Assembly: GCA_037389465.1 (NCBI GenBank)
Contig: JAZARR010000089.1
Span: forward strand, 496,001-560,000
Direction of reading: 5' to 3'
DNA length: 64,000 nucleotides
From: Baylisascaris procyonis
Taxonomy: Eukaryota; Nematoda; Chromadorea; Rhabditida; Ascarididae
The stretch's first letter is position 1. Each line of letters opens with the position of its first letter. The notes below the pieces were generated by a model. It saw only the letters and a program-made list of their open reading frames with translations. It was not told the DNA's origin and did not search any database. Of this stretch, positions 60,948 to 64,000 are shown one piece after another. Both the position numbers and the translations under genes were made by a program.

Positions 60948-61449
60948 ACTGAAAATGAAAATATTTCACAATTATCAATATGTGCACCACACAATAGTGT
61001 CTATCTAGCATAAATTGCATACAATACAATCAACGTACGCAATTTCTATCTAGCAAAATCCTCTAAGATGTGTTGTATTCGATATATGATAAATGAATAA
61101 TCAATGATACGCTCTCGGCTCGCTATACATCTATATAGAGCGTATCGAAGCGAAAAAATAAACACTATACAAATCGACGCGTCTCTCCTCTATTAAGATT
61201 GATCATAGAAGATTCGTTAGAAGAGAAAATTTTAAATAGGCATAAAAATGAGTGAAAACATCTCAAGTGCAAATTCTAAGAGGGAAAATTTGATCATTTT
61301 ATGAGTTTTCACTATTCGCAATAATGCATTGTTTTTTCGTTGTTTTTTTTTTTTTTTTTCATTTGTCTATTCATATATACGTGTTTCAGCTCATTTTTAG
61401 CATATCAATATTGCGATGCGCGTTTACGCGCTAAACGTTGAAGATTAGT

Positions 61450-61554
61450 GCTTCGCCATAAGGCAAAGCGTTCCAAAATTTTTCTTCAAGCCACAATGCC
61501 TATAGAGGCAATGAGCTGAAACACGGAATTACCTCAAACTTGGGTAATTAAACC
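61450..61554 (-). ncRNA. SL1: SL1 spliced-leader RNA, copy 24
   Basis: Leader 61554-61533, standard. Spacer 388 bases (A9 type). Confidence 0.97.
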
Positions 61555-61941
61555 GACGAGAGCGACGCCACAATCGACAAGTGCGCACGCGTTAACCACA
61601 TTGAATGATTTAGCGTCGCTAGCGTCAAATAGACTCGAAAAAAAAATTTTCACCAATATCGAATAAAGTTGAAAAAATAAATTCGCCAGCATCGTAAACG
61701 TTTGAAAAAAATCTTCTCCACTAGTGGCAGCGAGTAAATTTGACAAAGAAATTTCTCTTAAATTGAGTATAATAGTTCGAGAAAAATAAACTATCGCAAT
61801 AGCTCTCACTAATATTTGCCGTAGAAATTTTTACGATCACTAATTTTGCCACAAGCATTAAACGATTATTGCTCATTACTCGCTGCCGCTAGTGGAAAAA
61901 AAGGAGAAAGAGTGAAAAAAAAAAGAAAAAGAAAAAAATAA

Positions 61942-62060
61942 CGCTTACAGCACCTGGGATTCCCAAGCCGTCTCCGATCCAAGTACTAACCAGGCCCAAC
62001 GTTGCTTAACTTGACAGATCGGACGGGATGTCGTGCTTTCAACGTGGTATGGCCGTAAGC
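61942..62060 (-). rRNA. 5S rRNA, copy 24
   Basis: Standard sequence; interval 1113 bases. Confidence 0.98.
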
Positions 62061-62562
62061 ACTGAAAATGAAAATATTTCACAATTATCAATATGTGCAC
62101 CACACAATAGTGTCTATCTAGCATAAATTGCATACAATACAATCAACGTACGCAATTTCTATCTAGCAAAATCCTCTAAGATGTGTTGTATTCGATATAT
62201 GATAAATGAATAATCAATGATACGCTCTCGGCTCGCTATACATCTATATAGAGCGTATCGAAGCGAAAAAATAAACACTATACAAATCGACGCGTCTCTC
62301 CTCTATTAAGATTGATCATAGAAGATTCGTTAGAAGAGAAAATTTTAAATAGGCATAAAAATGAGTGAAAACATCTCAAGTGCAAATTCTAAGAGGGAAA
62401 ATTTGATCATTTTATGAGTTTTCACTATTCGCAATAATGCATTGTTTTTTCGTTGTTTTTTTTTTTTTTTTTCATTTGTCTATTCATATATACGTGTTTC
62501 AGCTCATTTTTAGCATATCAATATTGCGATGCGCGTTTACGCGCTAAACGTTGAAGATTAGT

Positions 62563-62667
62563 GCTTCGCCATAAGGCAAAGCGTTCCAAAATTTTTCTTC
62601 AAGCCACAATGCCTATAGAGGCAATGAGCTGAAACACGGAATTACCTCAAACTTGGGTAATTAAACC
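62563..62667 (-). ncRNA. SL1: SL1 spliced-leader RNA, copy 25
   Basis: Leader 62667-62646, standard. Spacer 388 bases (A8 type, but A8 before GGAG as in copies 3 and 4). Confidence 0.97.
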
Positions 62668-63054
62668 GACGAGAGCGACGCCACAATCGACAAGTGCGCA
62701 CGCGTTAACCACATTGAATGATTTAGCGTCGCTAGCGTCAAATAGACTCGAAAAAAAATTTTCACCAATATCGAATAAAGTTGAAAAAATAAATTCGCCA
62801 GCATCGTAAACGTTTGAAAAAAATCTTCTCCACTAGTGGCAGCGAGTAAATTTGACAAAGAAATTTCTCTTAAATTGAGTATAATAGTTCGAGAAAAATA
62901 AACTATCGCAATAGCTCTCACTAATATTTGCCGTAGAAATTTTTACGATCACTAATTTTGCCACAAGCATTAAACGATTATTGCTCATTACTCGCTGCCG
63001 CTAGTGGAAAAAAAAGGAGAAAGAGTGAAAAAAAAAAGAAAAAGAAAAAAATAA

Positions 63055-63173
63055 CGCTTACAGCACCTGGGATTCCCAAGCCGTCTCCGATCCAAGTACT
63101 AACCAGGCCCAACGTTGCTTAACTTGACAGATCGGACGGGATGTCGTGCTTTCAACGTGGTATGGCCGTAAGC
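63055..63173 (-). rRNA. 5S rRNA, copy 25
   Basis: Standard sequence; interval 1113 bases. It is the last complete 5S gene in the window. Confidence 0.98.
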
Positions 63174-63675
63174 ACTGAAAATGAAAATATTTCACAATTA
63201 TCAATATGTGCACCACACAATAGTGTCTATCTAGCATAAATTGCATACAATACAATCAACGTACGCAATTTCTATCTAGCAAAATCCTCTAAGATGTGTT
63301 GTATTCGATATATGATAAATGAATAATCAATGATACGCTCTCGGCTCGCTATACATCTATATAGAGCGTATCGAAGCGAAAAAATAAACACTATACAAAT
63401 CGACGCGTCTCTCCTCTATTAAGATTGATCATAGAAGATTCGTTAGAAGAGAAAATTTTAAATAGGCATAAAAATGAGTGAAAACATCTCAAGTGCAAAT
63501 TCTAAGAGGGAAAATTTGATCATTTTATGAGTTTTCACTATTCGCAATAATGCATTGTTTTTTCGTTGTTTTTTTTTTTTTTTTTCATTTGTCTATTCAT
63601 ATATACGTGTTTCAGCTCATTTTTAGCATATCAATATTGCGATGCGCGTTTACGCGCTAAACGTTGAAGATTAGT

Positions 63676-63780
63676 GCTTCGCCATAAGGCAAAGCGTTCC
63701 AAAATTTTTCTTCAAGCCACAATGCCTATAGAGGCAATGAGCTGAAACACGGAATTACCTCAAACTTGGGTAATTAAACC
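63676..63780 (-). ncRNA. SL1: SL1 spliced-leader RNA, copy 26
   Basis: Leader 63780-63759, standard, A8 type. The window ends 220 bases into its upstream spacer, before the next 5S gene. Confidence 0.97.
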
Positions 63781-64000
63781 GACGAGAGCGACGCCACAAT
63801 CGACAAGTGCGCACGCGTTAACCACATTGAATGATTTAGCGTCGCTAGCGTCAAATAGACTCGAAAAAAAATTTTCACCAATATCGAATAAAGTTGAAAA
63901 AATAAATTCGCCAGCATCGTAAACGTTTGAAAAAAATCTTCTCCACTAGTGGCAGCGAGTAAATTTGACAAAGAAATTTCTCTTAAATTGAGTATAATAG

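Larger units (their letters stand above)
35648..64000. repeat. Tandem array of 5S rRNA + SL1 RNA units
   Basis: About 25.5 units of 1104-1114 bases (mean 1112.5 between 5S genes). In + order each unit has a T-tract, the SL RNA gene, a 390-bp spacer, the 5S gene and a 490-bp spacer. Both genes are on the - strand, so 5S is followed downstream by SL RNA. Units are almost identical; nearly all differences are in homopolymer runs. The array starts abruptly at 35648 within a unit and runs off the right edge. Open frames of 65, 86 and 91 codons that recur once per unit only reflect the repeat. Confidence 0.98.

Noticed and set aside
36358..63255. Recurrent 65-codon open frame on the - strand (MYCMQF...)
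   Set aside because: It lies across the 5S rRNA gene and its upstream flank. It repeats because the 5S unit repeats.
35945..63971. Recurrent open frames of 86 and 91 codons on the - strand, once per unit
   Set aside because: They run across the SL leader and its spacer and change length with a single A in a homopolymer. A frame kept only by repeat identity and broken by A8/A9 differences is not a gene.
35648..64000. CRISPR array or bacterial satellite
   Set aside because: The unit is 1.1 kb with no short repeat/spacer pattern, and each unit holds eukaryotic 5S and SL1 genes.

Overview
This window is nuclear DNA of a nematode. The decisive evidence is a tandem array from about 35648 to the right edge. 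Each roughly 1.11-kb unit carries a 5S rRNA gene and an SL1-type spliced-leader RNA gene, and the pairing of SL1 RNA with 5S rRNA in one repeat is characteristic of nematodes. Short T-rich introns, AT-rich spacers and a Tousled-like kinase gene fit this. Both RNA genes lie on the same (-) strand, unlike C. elegans, where SL1 and 5S face opposite ways. A clade III worm (filarial, spirurid or ascarid) is my guess, but the sequence alone does not prove the genus.

Layout. 198-2547 (+): an eight-exon gene model with matching splice phases, about 264 residues, not recognised. 2.6-6.4 kb: spacer with several weak open exons on the + strand, one resembling the last membrane segment of a tetraspanin. 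About 6367-7281 (+): the well-phased C-terminal exons of an unrecognised gene with a Ser-rich tail. 7.3-11.4 kb: no gene seen. 11442-28963 (-): a complete Tousled-like kinase gene (tlk-1) that I could assemble as 16 exons and about 783 residues, with an N-terminal nuclear signal, a coiled-coil region and a full kinase domain. 29-35.6 kb: intergenic sequence with a G-rich quadruplex-type tract, long C runs, microsatellites, a degenerate 28-bp minisatellite and several low-confidence exons on both strands. 35648-64000: the array, with 26 SL RNA genes and 25 complete 5S genes; it continues past the window.

How it works together. The array would supply 5S rRNA (RNA polymerase III, internal promoter, T-run terminator) and SL1 RNA (a capped Sm-class RNA that donates its 22-nt leader to mRNAs by trans-splicing). 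The array is nearly homogeneous; most differences are single-base changes or homopolymer lengths, and these are shuffled between units, as expected of concerted evolution. The notable departures are an SL exon variant in copy 3, a perfect 16-bp inverted copy of part of the SL RNA just downstream of every SL gene, and a fold-back of 20-bp arms in every SL-to-5S spacer.
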